Source of the DNA: Guillardia theta CCMP2712
Taxonomy: Eukaryota; Cryptophyceae; Pyrenomonadales; Geminigeraceae
Length of the DNA stretch: 64,000 nucleotides
Reading direction: 5' to 3'
Assembly (NCBI RefSeq): GCF_000315625.1
Contig: NW_005434637.1
Coordinates: forward strand, 505,985 to 569,984
Below are positions 33,447 through 44,512 of this stretch, in pieces (the first letter of the stretch is position 1; the number at the start of each line of letters is the position of its first letter). Below the pieces are notes generated by a model, which searched no databases, was not told the DNA's origin, and saw only the letters and a program-made list of their open reading frames with translations. Position numbers and translations under genes: made by a program.

Positions 33447-36400
33447 TTAGGCAAGCGAGTTGTCACGGTCGTGCCCTTCCGCACCCAGGTCTTCGAAGGA
33501 AGCGAACTGCAGGAAGTGAACAGGGCGATGGCTCTGCGGCAAATAGTAAGCAATCGGCTCAAAGACATCGAAATCATTCTGGTTAAACTCACCTCATGGT
33601 AGAACTCCTTGGGGTTGTCGAGCTTGAGGCCATACTTCATGCTCTGCTGATGCTTTACGCCCATGAAGTTATAGTTCCAAGATCCTGTGTCCGGCACCAT
33701 GTAGAAGCCGAGGAAGCGATCGGAAAGGAGCATCTGGACCTTCTCGTAGTGTGTCGGAGCATATCCTTGAGGGTTGGAGCTCTGATCCTTGTTCTTCCTT
33801 CCCCACTCAAAGCCAGTCGTAGTCAACTTGTAGGCAGTGAGAGAGCAAGAGCCTGGGGTGAAGGAGCACGTGATGAGAATGGCCTTCTCGATATCCCACA
33901 CTTTGTTGTTCTCAAGGATGCACGCATGTTGTGTGACATCTTGCGGTGCGAGCTGAGGAAGCTCGTTGGGTTGAGTATGCAGCCAGCCAAGGGGCTCCAG
34001 GTCCTTGAGGTACTCGTGCTCAGGAAGCTGGTGGGGGAGAGTAACTCCCTGGTGGTTCCCTAGCTGTGGAGGCATCACGATACAACGGATCTCCTTCACT
34101 GAAGGATTGTCCGGCGGGCTGATGCCGTAGAGATAACCAGCAATCTGAGTCCTGAGGTCTGCAATGCAGATGAATTTCTTCAACACGTTCTTGGGCAGCA
34201 CGTAGGTGAAGCCAGTGTCGCGCGCATCCTCCGACGAGACGTAGATGTGGTTGCATCTCAAGTGCAAGTTGGTGGCAGAAATCGCCCTCACGCGCCAATC
34301 AGTCTTCGATCCAAAGACCTGCTGCTCGTACGATGAGGTCGTAGTGATGATCACTTCGTCACCATGCACATTCGTGGTGCGAGTGGTCACCGCAGTCAAC
34401 TGGCTGGCCTCCTTCGCCTGAGCTTCGATCTCTGCAATCTGCTGCCTCTGCATAGAAGGAGGAGCAATTTCAGCTCCAAGAATGATATCACGAATTTCAC
34501 TCTGAGTCAAAGATGCAACGTTGACGTTGTTCTTCTTGCCGTAGTCGGCAAGGATCAGATCCTTCAAGGCGACTTCGACGCTGCACCAATTCTCATCCGA
34601 AAGTGTAGGCCAAACATGATGCGGCTCAGTAACAGTTGTCTTGTCTGGTTTCAGAATGACTTTGGCCCGTTCGTTATTTACATGCAATGCTCTCAGAATC
34701 AAAATCAATCGTGAAAACGCCGTGTAGCTGGAAATTGTACGGAGCCAGTCATCGTACAAGTTGAACAACAACATCTGAGGCTCTGTTGCCTTGAGAATGA
34801 TGTCTCCAAATTTCTCAATCTTCAAACTGGCTTGGAAGGGCAACTGCAAGTCACTTCCCTTGATGACAATGTTGGGGAAGTCCAACAAGTGAACCTCCAA
34901 CGGATCAAGCATACCCTTGCGAGTAACGATGATTTGCTTAGGCTGCTCTTCGATGGGCAATGAACGAATCAAAGCCGCAACCTCCTCCGCAGTCTTCCAC
35001 TTCGCAAGCTGTCCAAGACGCTTTTGTCCAGCCCAGACACTCGTGTGGATGATCTTGAGGAACAGCTGACCGGACCTTGGATTGAAGATGAAAATGGCAC
35101 CATTGATAGGCTTGGTTGTCAAGTTACCCTCGAAAGTTTTGTGGATGGTGACTCGATAAACGTTGGTATCGTCAACAAACCAAATGATTTGATTGGAGAA
35201 CAGCTCACCATAATTCTGTGAGGACAAATATGGCTCCGTCGGCTCTGACGAATACAGCTGTAGACCTTTGCGAATCCTCTCTCTCAACACATACAATGCA
35301 GGATTAGCCTTGAAAATCTTTTGCATTGCCTGATGGAGTAGCGGCTTCACTCCAGGAAACCAGTTGCCAAAGGCAGAGAACAAATTGTAAGCCAAGTCGA
35401 TGGAGATCAGACTGCCGGTAGGAGAAGGATAAATGGACATGTTGTCCGTGGTGTAGTCTAGAAACTTGGCTCTGGCGTATCTCTCGATATCATGGGAGTC
35501 AAAGTCACCCCAGCGCAACTGAACGTCAATCCAGTACTTGTTTGTGGTGCCTTGGTCAAACTGATCGTTAGAATCAGTGAGCAACGAAGGCTTTGAGATG
35601 TGCCACTTGTAGGCAGCAAACAGCAAAATGTCAGCACAACTGCTGTTCATCTTGTAGCTCTTGCGGGGGTGGATTGTCTCTTTCTGCACGGTTTCAATCT
35701 CCAAAGCATCCAACTCCTGGTCCAAAACTTGACACAAGTCCATGACAACGCTCTCATGTATCTTCTGCCAAAGATGTGCACGAAAAATCTGAATGAGAGA
35801 GATCTTGAGAGTGGGGATCTTTCCATGCATGAAGATTCCAGTCAAATCCAATTGCACTTGGAAGCCGACGTATACATTCGCACGGTTGATTGTTGGGGAC
35901 CACCAAAGAGTGAAGCGCCTGTTTGGAATCTGATTCAAACCAGAGCGCTGGGCATTAGTGAGTTTCTTATATTTCATAGATTCCTCAAAGCCGCTTGCTT
36001 TCTCCCAGAACAGACCTTCCCATGTGGGGAAATATGTTCCCTTGAACAAAGTATGCTCCAGAATGCCCTCAACTCCTCCAAGCGCTTGGATGACATCGGT
36101 TCTGTAATTGTTCAGATTCCACAACTTGCCATCGTGTCTCTGGTGAGTCCACCAGAAGGGATTCGCTTTCAACAGCTGATATTGCTTCCAATCAGTTCTG
36201 ATTCTCCAACCCTTGTCGTAAGCCAAGGTGTGACGATCTTTTTGAAACAAAGTGTTGATTCTGGGAATGCCTCTGTCCCAAGAATCCTCAAGATCTTCCA
36301 AAGTAAGACGTCGGTTCTGTGCGTTTGCCTCTTGCCTCTTCAGTGCATATTCAGCCCATACTCTCTGTGAATCAAGAAACTCACTTTCCCAAGGCTGGAC

Positions 36401-39400
36401 ATACCTGTAGAGATTGGGGATCATTTGATCTTCATCGTGAGTGAGACCAGACCGAAAATGAGTGATGCCACCATCAGTCTGCTTGGAGAACCTCAGGTCG
36501 CTCTGTGGTATGAGGACATGTCCCATGGAAAGCATACCAAGGCCACCCAACTCTTTGGGTGTGTAGAACACCACTGGCGGGAACCTTGAAGGCATCTTGC
36601 TGTTCAAGCCGATCTTGATACGAGTCTGAATCTTGTTCTCGCACTTCACCAACAAGTCCAGCAACTCTGTTGTATGGATGACAGCTTCGCGAAAGTATGT
36701 CATCAAACCAATGACAGCGGTATTCCACTTATTTGCAATTTTCGTGAAAGTGGTGGAGCCAGACGACATCAAAATTTGCCTGATGCGATTTTCGAATTTC
36801 TTCTGCGATTCTTCATCCACTCGCAAGTATGCTTGTGCGGTCCTCTCTTTCGTCGTTTCATTTTGAAGATTCCACACGCCATCTCTGTGGCTGAAGTCTT
36901 CTTGCAGCATTCTGCACTTGGGAAGGATTCTCACTTCGAAACCACACATGTTGAACAACAAGTTAGGATTGTCCTTGCTATAAACTGAGACGAAGCTGTT
37001 TTCCCATTCCACTGTAGTAACCGAACGAGGAAGCTGATTCTTGATGTGCCAGAACACAGCCCTACCAAGATTCACATCATGTTTCATCAACCTCATTCTC
37101 GCATCGCGCGGCCAGCATTTCTTGTTGTTGTAACCAATCACGTTCTCATTGTTAGGATCGGGATGTTCACTCAAGAAGCGCTGAATCAGATCCTTTTGCT
37201 CCTCGTGTGTGAAACGGAAGACAATGTATACCCTTTCAATGTAGCGACAGTACAGGCGGATAGGATGTTTTACCTGTACCACCAATCAGTTCACACACAA
37301 GCAAAAGCAAGATCATCACCTCCGTTGCAATAGAATCGTAGCATAAGAAATCGTTCGGTTTCATCGGAGTTCCAGCAATTTCACTTGCCCTCGTGAGTCC
37401 CAGCACCAGAAGATCCAGCACCAAGCCATAATACTGGAAGATGAAAGAGGCAAACTGAAGTCCACGGATGAGACCATAAGAATTAAGATGGTTCATATCC
37501 TTGTAGTTCAACAAAACGTTGTTCTTAGCTGTCATGTACTCTGCAATGTTGTGATCGACAATAAGGCGCAGCAAACGATTGAGCAACGTAAGATCAATCT
37601 TCTCATACACTTTTTCGAATTGAGTCTCAATCATGACATTTGCCTCTCCATTGCTGTAGTCCCAAACATCCTCAAGATTGTTGACTCCCTGGCACCACTT
37701 GTACACAAGAAGCGGAGGAGGTTCAGTGTCTGCAGGCTTCACCCAGTTGGGGAACAGACGACTCTTATCAGCCTGGTACCAAATGTATTGATCGAGGTAT
37801 GCATCAGTGATCTTCTCCAAAGGCTCCACATCGTAGACAGGAATCATGTGAGAATAGAGATCCATGAATTCAATTCCGACTTCCTTGAAGGTCCTTTGCT
37901 GGAGCAAATGACGTTTGATCCTGCTCAAAGCCTCATGTGGATTATCGTAAGCTTGCTCAATCAGTCCGAGCTCTTCACGCTGAGATTGATTCAAGCGGCT
38001 CATCACACTATATGATTCCTTCAAGCGCTCCAGCGCAAGAATGAGAAGCTTCGTGTCATGCTTGTAATTCAACGGAGGGAAAATGATTGGAGTAATCTTA
38101 CGGCTTTCCAACCAATGAACCGTTGTTGTGTAGATTGCAACTGCCTCTTCTGCACTCAGATAAGGACCGTCCTTCAAGTAGTTGTGCTGACGCTCCTGTT
38201 CTGCCTTGAGCCACAAACGAGTGAGACGGCCAAGATTCTTCTTGCAGACAGTTTTGTCAACAGTGGCACCTCGTCGAATACGCTCTCGGTTGTAGTGAGC
38301 AACATTCGTCCACCAATCAGCCTTGGCTTTCACGTACCTCAGAATCATGTTCTCAATCGGAATCGGCATTCCTGGAACTTTCCATGGAATGTTGGCTTTC
38401 CAGCATCGCCATGCCTCGCTCAAATGCTGGAGAATGGTTTTGCTCTTGTTCTGCTTGACACCCTCGGGCATCATGTCAAGAATATCATGCATGACAGCAG
38501 CACGTAGTTCAAGGTCATAGTGGGATTCGACACGCTGCTTCGTGACCGTTTTAGCAATACCCTTGCTGTGTCTGCCCTCGAATTGTCGAGCAAGGAGATT
38601 GCCAAGCCACCTCTCCAACAAGGGTACCACACCTCGGAGAAAGAACAGCCACACACGCCATCCCGGAGCCCAAAATCCACATCCAGGGCCTTTGCCGACC
38701 GGTCCTGTGTTGAATCGATAATAAATGAGGTGCTTCAAATCTTTACACATCCTGATCTGCCTCATCAATCGATACTTGTAGCGATACATGCCAGTGAGCT
38801 GACCAACATGTGCAAAAGTGTACTGCAATCCATCAGCAAGCTGAAAAGCGTCCACATTCCCCAATCGAAACTGGACGTTGCTATCCACAATAATTTTCGT
38901 CAAGCGGAGAATTTCTCTGCAAAGATGGAACGCATTTCCAAAACGGGATTTTTTGCGCTCTTTGGTGGTAAGGGTCTTGATAGGCTTCAAGTTGAAGTTG
39001 TAATCAAGATGTAAGTAGTTCAAATTTTTCCTGTGGATGAGCAGATTGAGCATGTTGTATCCTTGACGGCAAACCTGAAGTCCAGCTTCTACCCAGTCAA
39101 TCTGAGTAGTTTGGAAAAACTTGGTAGACCTAAGAATTTTAAACAAATATCGTTTGTTTAGGGCCTTCGGATGCCTATGATGTAATCTGTTCAAAACGTA
39201 GCACTTGAGCAGCTTCTGATAGCTGACTCGAACCTTCACAGGATGATTTGGTGGACAGTGCTCTTGATACCATTCCTTAACCAAAGGAACGTCAACGCAT
39301 CGGCGCGTCACACCAGACCTCTTATCAAAAGGATGAGGAGCCCAGTACAGCGCGATGCCGTTGGCGGTATTGTCCGTGTACAGCGGAGTGTTGGTCAAGA

Positions 39401-40816
39401 ATGGTTGCACTTCTTCTGGAAGCTGAAAGTCTTCATCCAAGTCCTCCAACTCCACCTCGGATCGCACCGTAGACTTGTAATTTGCGATAGGATTGATCAA
39501 TGGGTCGAAGTAAAAGCAAGGCAGGTCTGGGTCTTCAGCCTTGATGTAAGTGCATGTCGGGTAATGGTAGACGCCCATGTGCACTTTCCTTGGTCGCGAA
39601 TTGTACAGATATGGGAATGCAACCCTGTATTCCGTTCGAATCTGCTGGCGAACAATAATCTTGTTGATGTCATTGAATTCATTCCAGTCCTCCTCATCAA
39701 CGTTGTCATCGCGATACAAAGGTTCGAATTTCGGACCTCCAGGAATCGCGACATTGAGAGCCTTGGCAGTATAAAAAGATGGCAGATCGAAAAGATAGAA
39801 GTAGTTCCTATCTGTAAGATCCGACAGCAATTGAGAAGCCAAACGGTAGAGGGTTCCCATGATAGGGACATTCAAACGCCATGATCGATAGGACGGTCCG
39901 TTGACGAACTTGGTGTATCGCAAGGGATAGCTACCATCATACAACCAATCGATAACTGGTGCATCTTCATCCTCATCGAGCTCCATCTACAAAATTTGTA
40001 AGGACGAATCAAAAAGCAAGATATGGATTACCTGGATGGCTTCAAGCGGTTCGACATCTAGGATATTGTCTCCAAAGTCCAGAGGAGGTTCCTCATCGTC
40101 AAAAGGTGGAAAGCGCATCCTTCTGAAGTGTCTTCGATCACGCTTCTCACGTCGCATCATAATCCACATTGTTCCCCATTGTGCGATAAATACGGGTTCA
40201 ATCACTTTGGGAATTTCGTTGACGAAGGTGATAGCACCAGTAAGATGGTATAGAACATTGACGTTACGAACCTGTTATGAAGATATCAGGTTTCTGGTGC
40301 TAGATCAGTCAAGGCATACCTGCTCCCATGGCATAGGCATATTCTCGAGCAATTTGAGAACTGCGTGAGGAACGTACTTCAACGCACCGAGGTATACACG
40401 CTTGTCGTGCCTGAACTTTTTGCTAGTCATATCACCATGATCCTTGATGATTTTACGCAAATGTTCTGCGGGAAGATCCTCTTTTTGAGCCTCAACGTAA
40501 CCAAATTTCCTTTTGTCGCCATAGCGCTTTGACTGCAACGATTGCCACTTGCGAGCCTTCTCTTCCAAAATTCTTTCCTGGTCCATGGCGAGGTCTGGCT
40601 GCGAATGGGATTGTTGGGGCGGCATAGGAGCGTTCTATGAAAATGCTCAGAGGTATCGTATAGGGTTTGGTTAGTCTTTACCGGTTGAAATCCAGGTGGT
40701 GGTGGTGGTGCACCGTGTGGCATTCCTCGCATCGGAGGAAAGCCCGGTGGCATTCCTGGCTTGAATCCTGGAGGGAATCCCTGCGGAGGCGGCGGAGGTG
40801 GAGGTTGCCCGGACAT
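33447..40816 (-). CDS. PRPF8: PRP8, central U5 snRNP splicing factor
   Basis: Nearly full-length at about 2,300 residues and very conserved. It starts with the Pro-rich [18 protein letters not shown], then [20 protein letters not shown] and [20 protein letters not shown]-like elements ([12 protein letters not shown] then [17 protein letters not shown]). Next come the reverse-transcriptase-like and linker regions (for example [15 protein letters not shown] with Ile for Val at the first position), RNase H-like ([20 protein letters not shown]) and Jab1/MPN ([20 protein letters not shown] ... [13 protein letters not shown]). The last exon ends [27 protein letters not shown]-stop. PRP8 forms the catalytic cavity of the spliceosome. 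Introns are few and short, for example near 37274-37320, where DSIATE joins [14 protein letters not shown], and in the 5' region (39987, 40205-40305, about 40640). The start is the Met of MSGQ; the upstream reading frame has no conserved sequence. Confidence 0.97.
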
Positions 40817-41229
40817 TTCCAGATCACTAGAACCATGGTTGTCAAAACATGCTAGCAACATCAAAGAAACTGCTAAATCTATCACAGCATTCGTGTGTGG
40901 GGCTGAATGAATGATTCTTCATGTAAATAAACACTGCCCAGGATGAAAGATATCTACACCATTCAAATGGATAACAAACCGAACAACCTTGATACAGTTT
41001 CAATCCCAATTCTCACGAGTGTACGGTCATACATCTTTCACCAGTCACAGCACAGAGTTGCAGAGGATTCAACAAAAAAGTGCGACGGATTTCACGAATA
41101 ACAAGAAACGAGAAGAAAAAACAGTTGCAATCTCCAATCCCAGCCCGCCATTGCTGACAGACCAAGCGCCTGCAGCTATCATGTGCATTACCTCTCCGCT
41201 TCCTCTCCCGCCGCTGCGCTGTCCTAGCA

Positions 41230-41282
41230 GGGTCTTAGGATGATAGGTTCTATCTCGTATCAACTAGAGATTCCTAAGACCC
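41230..41282. repeat. Inverted repeat, 11-bp perfect arms
   Basis: GGGTCTTAGGA (41230-41240) and its reverse complement TCCTAAGACCC (41272-41282) flank a 31-bp spacer. Could be a hairpin or the ends of a tiny degraded element; function unknown. Confidence 0.8.
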
Positions 41283-41694
41283 CATCAGTGCTCTAGTACC
41301 CTGCATCATACAATGATATAAAATTGTATTGATCAGATACCAAAGATTAGAAGATCTTTACTATGGTTATTGAATTATATAGATTTCTGGAGAAGTGACT
41401 GTTTATTAGTAATGAATGTAAACCAATATTCTGTTATTAAAGTATATGTACGTGATATTCTGAAACTAAATCAATAGAATTTTGTTAGTGGTAGCAATTA
41501 CTTGTACAACTTCCAGTACCATGAACCAATCCCAGAATCGGCTAGTTCCAAAAAAGATGTTTTAAAAAAGTTTTAGAGAGAACAATCTCGTGCACGGGTG
41601 AAGCGGCACATCAATCCCCCTAGGTCAAGGTCTCACATTTTCTAGCTGTGGAAATAGTAAATTCAGACAGGGTAACAAAAGAGGTAACAGACCT

Positions 41695-41965
41695 TGCATT
41701 GAGCCCGTCTGTCCGGCCCGGGCAGACCCTGACCGGGGCCAAACCACTTTCACTCAATCGGCGCCCTGAGAGTCTCAAACCGTGACTACTGAGGCTCGGA
41801 GCTTTGAACCCCGGCCGGCCCACCGTTGCTAAGTTCACGGTTTACGGTAGTACAACGGGTGGCGCGCGGCCCGGGCCCGGGGGAGCCCAAGTCCTCTTCA
41901 CTCCTATCATACCTGCGGCCGGAGACTGAGTCCACTGACCGGCGGCCGGGCGTGAACACGGCAGT
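41695..41965. repeat. GC-rich CCCGGG-type island F
   Basis: Dense in GGCCCGGGCCCGGGGG, CCCCGGCCGGCCC and CGGCGGCCGG palindromes; no open frame resembling its neighbours. Confidence 0.55.
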
Positions 41966-42349
41966 CACGGTGACGGAATACAAGTTTGTTAGACTTGTAC
42001 TAGTCCAAAGTCACGCAGATTTCACATCGACCTTAGTTGTAACAAGACAGTTTTTGCTCAAGACCGAGTTTAATGACACACAAAACCAGAATTCTCGGAG
42101 TAGCACATGAGAGATAGAGGCTGTATGCTAGGATGTGAAACCCAAGCATCCAGACATGAGAGGACCTTAGCAACTTGGCAAGACGGCTAGGAAAGCCCCC
42201 CTCTTCGTCCCACACGCTACATCGTCCGCCTTGCCACGTAAGTCGTCTTGGTTTACAGGAGAGTTTTTGTTAACTCGGCGCTATCTGACTGGCACGGCTG
42301 GCATACGTTCCATCAAACACTGAACACTGACGACGGTTGAGAGGCTCAC

Positions 42350-43110
42350 TCCCGAGGGCGAGTCCCGGCGGGCCGGGGGGACGGTCACCGGCCCGGGGCC
42401 CGGACCGTGGTGACCTGACCGTGACTCAGTGAGATCGTCTCAGAGTCTCACCGCCCGGCCGTACAGCTAAACACTTTCGGGCCAACTGAACTTTCTCAAC
42501 ACTCAGGGCACCACTAGGCCCCGGTTCGGAGTTCAACTTCCGGGCTTCATCGTCCCTTCAAGTTGCCGCTCTCAGTTCGGTCTACCGAGGCAAGTTTCCG
42601 AATGCCGCACGAAAGACCTCCGAAGGCCTCGCCGGATGGGGTTCGTACTGATTTTTGACTTACTTTGAGCACTTAACCCCCGGCCCAGCCGGGCTGAACT
42701 TCTCCGACGCCGTCACCATGAACTTGCCAAGTTGTCCGCCCGGGTCACCGTGGCTGACCGTACAGCGGCCCGCACGGCCGGCGGGCTAGTAACCCGGTTC
42801 ATCATCATGACATGCCACTTACTTAAAGTTAAGTTAAAGAGGCTTGACCCGTTGAACGACTTGACTTGAAAGACAGCTGCGGTTGATCGGACTCGGACTC
42901 GCGGGCCGGGCCCATTCTAAGTTGAATCTGACGAGTGCAACCATCTCTAACCGCCGCCGCGGCTTGGCCGCAAGACGTTGAATGATCATGTCACAAGTGG
43001 CGCAACGGCGGCGGAAAGTAGCCAGCGGCCGCTCCTCCGACAGCGTCACGATCAGCCTTGCTAGGATTCGATGATCACGTGACCGTGACCGGCCGTCCAG
43101 AGGCCTCTAA
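42350..43110. repeat. GC-rich island G, about 760 bp
   Basis: Longest island. Words such as GGCCGGGGGG, CACCGGCCCGGGGCCCGG and GACCGTGACTCAG recur, along with GGTGACC/GGTCACG-type palindromes (for example CACGTGACCGTGACCGGCCG near 43077). No gene recognised. Confidence 0.55.
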
Positions 43111-43228
43111 AACTACATAAAGCTGCTCCTGCCTCCCCAGCCTCAACCGTAAGTTAAATCAAACTTTCATGCAACTTCGCCAGAGTTTACATGCGAACTG
43201 CAAGTCCATACAAAGCCTTTGAAGGCTC

Positions 43229-43795
43229 TTAGTTAAATGCTCTTGGCCTGTATTTGCCAGCAGCGAGCTCTTCTTCCATCTGCTTCTGAATCATTGCGAT
43301 GTACTCACGCTCCAACTTGGTCATCTTCACTGAATGCTCGTTCTGCACATCCTCCCAATTCGGCATACCGAGGAAAGCATGCACGTCCCTGATGCTGCAA
43401 GCTAGGATTATGCTCACGAAGAAGGTAATGAGGACCAGGACGAGCAGAAATGAGAGTCTGCTGCCCTGAGATGAAAGCGGGGGCCTCAAGTCCTTGTACT
43501 GGTCACAAATAGCAGCATGTCAGAGCTTTCCTTTTCATTCCCGCATCCAACGTGTCTTACCTTTTCAGCGTACGCCCTCCTCTTTCTGACCTTGATGTCT
43601 CTTTCCGACAAAGTGCTCGAGTTAGAAATGACTGAGGACGTTGTGCTTGCTGAGTCCCTCCCTCGCGCAATCCGCCGCAGCTCACTGGCAGTACTGAAAC
43701 CATATTTCTGCACAAGAAACGTGTCAACAGATGTCAAAAATGGATCAAATATTTACATTCCCCGTTAATTCGGTGTGGTCCTCTTGATCAGACAT
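43229..43795 (-). CDS. Small single-pass membrane protein, unknown family
   Basis: Three exons, each junction keeping frame: MSDQEDHTELTGN, then KYGFSTASELRRIARGRDSA ... RRAYAEK, then YKDLRPPLSSQGSRLSFLLV. About 150 residues. The N-terminal half is basic and Ser-rich (SASTTSSVISNSSTLSERD). One transmembrane helix follows (RLSFLLVLVLITFFVSIILA), then a C-terminal amphipathic helix (NEHSVKMTKLEREYIAMIQK) ending PRAFN-stop. The positive residues before the helix favour a cytosolic N-terminus (type II). The family is not recognised; there is no enzymatic motif. Introns are 49 nt and about 62 nt with good GTAAAT and GTAAGA donors, supporting a real gene. Confidence 0.65.
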
Positions 43796-44148
43796 GTGAG
43801 TGGGCGGCAAAGTCCTGTCAAACTCTACCAAAGAACGATTAAATTGCAAAGTTTCCGCCATCAAAGACAGGTGTGGAACCTAGTTGGAACTGACGTTGTG
43901 AAGAACATGAATACCTTAATTTTGAATCTTTGATTTCTTCACACTTGGCATAAGAGAGGAAATTCAAAATTCCATGACTCTCAAAAAGCTCTTTTGTACC
44001 AAACATGGGAAAAATGAATGGATCAATACCAATGGCTCCCTCCCACTCTCTCACGCTCCCCGTGCTCCCGCCCCCCCCCCCCCAAACTCCCGTGCTCCCC
44101 TCCCCCTCCCTCCCTCTCCCCCATCCCCCTCTTTCTCCCTCTCCCCCT

Positions 44149-44200
44149 CCTTCTCCCTCTCCCTCTCCCTCTCCCTCTCCCTCTCCCTCTCCCTCTCCCT
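44149..44200 (+). repeat. (CTCCCT)n microsatellite
   Basis: About eight perfect hexamer copies, abutting the PRP8 fragment. Confidence 0.9.
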
Positions 44201-44205
44201 CACAC

Positions 44206-44332
44206 ATCTTCTCATACACTTTTTCGAATTGAGTCTCAATCATGACATTTGCCTCTCTATTGCTCTAGTCCCAAACACCCTCAAGATGGTTGACTCCCTG
44301 GCACCACTTGTACACAAGAAGCGGAGGAGGTT
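44206..44332 (-). pseudogene. Truncated PRP8 gene fragment (127 bp)
   Basis: Matches 37597-37723, inside the PRP8 coding exon, over 127 bases with about four substitutions (roughly 97 percent identical). Orientation is the same as in PRP8. It begins right after the CTCCCT repeat and stops abruptly, with no intron or further PRP8 sequence. The copied piece encodes part of the segment around [10 protein letters not shown]. One substitution turns a codon into an in-frame stop (CTACAGCAATGG-type sequence becomes CTAGAGC), so it cannot work as coding sequence. Confidence 0.9.
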
Positions 44333-44512
44333 GACTCCCTGTCATCTCTCTTCTACCACCTGCCTTCTTCATCGAAAAAGCAACTCGTACATCGAATGAT
44401 TTGTTTTTTTCACTAGTCAAAGGACCCCACTGTGAGAGGCACACTACCCCCTCTCTATCTATTACTGTTTTGAAAGAAGGGTATCGAACCCGAAAAATTA
44501 ATCAGTTAGGGG

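Larger units (their letters stand above)
40817..43228. other. 2.4-kb gene-poor region upstream of PRP8
   Basis: No supportable gene. The segment 41280-41560 is AT-rich. A perfect 11-bp inverted repeat lies at 41230-41282. Two GC-rich islands occupy 41695-41965 and 42350-43110. This is the longest island-bearing stretch in the window. Confidence 0.6.
43796..44512. other. Intergenic region with C-rich repeats and a PRP8 fragment
   Basis: Holds a 13-C run near 44070-44083, (CCCTCT)n to 44200 and the PRP8-derived fragment at 44206-44332. No independent gene is supported; the minus-strand open stretch at 43839-44050 has no recognisable content. Confidence 0.5.

Noticed and set aside
43839-44243. 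Minus-strand open frame joining the PRP8 fragment to Glu/Gly repeats
   Set aside because: Arises from the CTCCCT repeat plus the pseudogene fragment; not a real gene.
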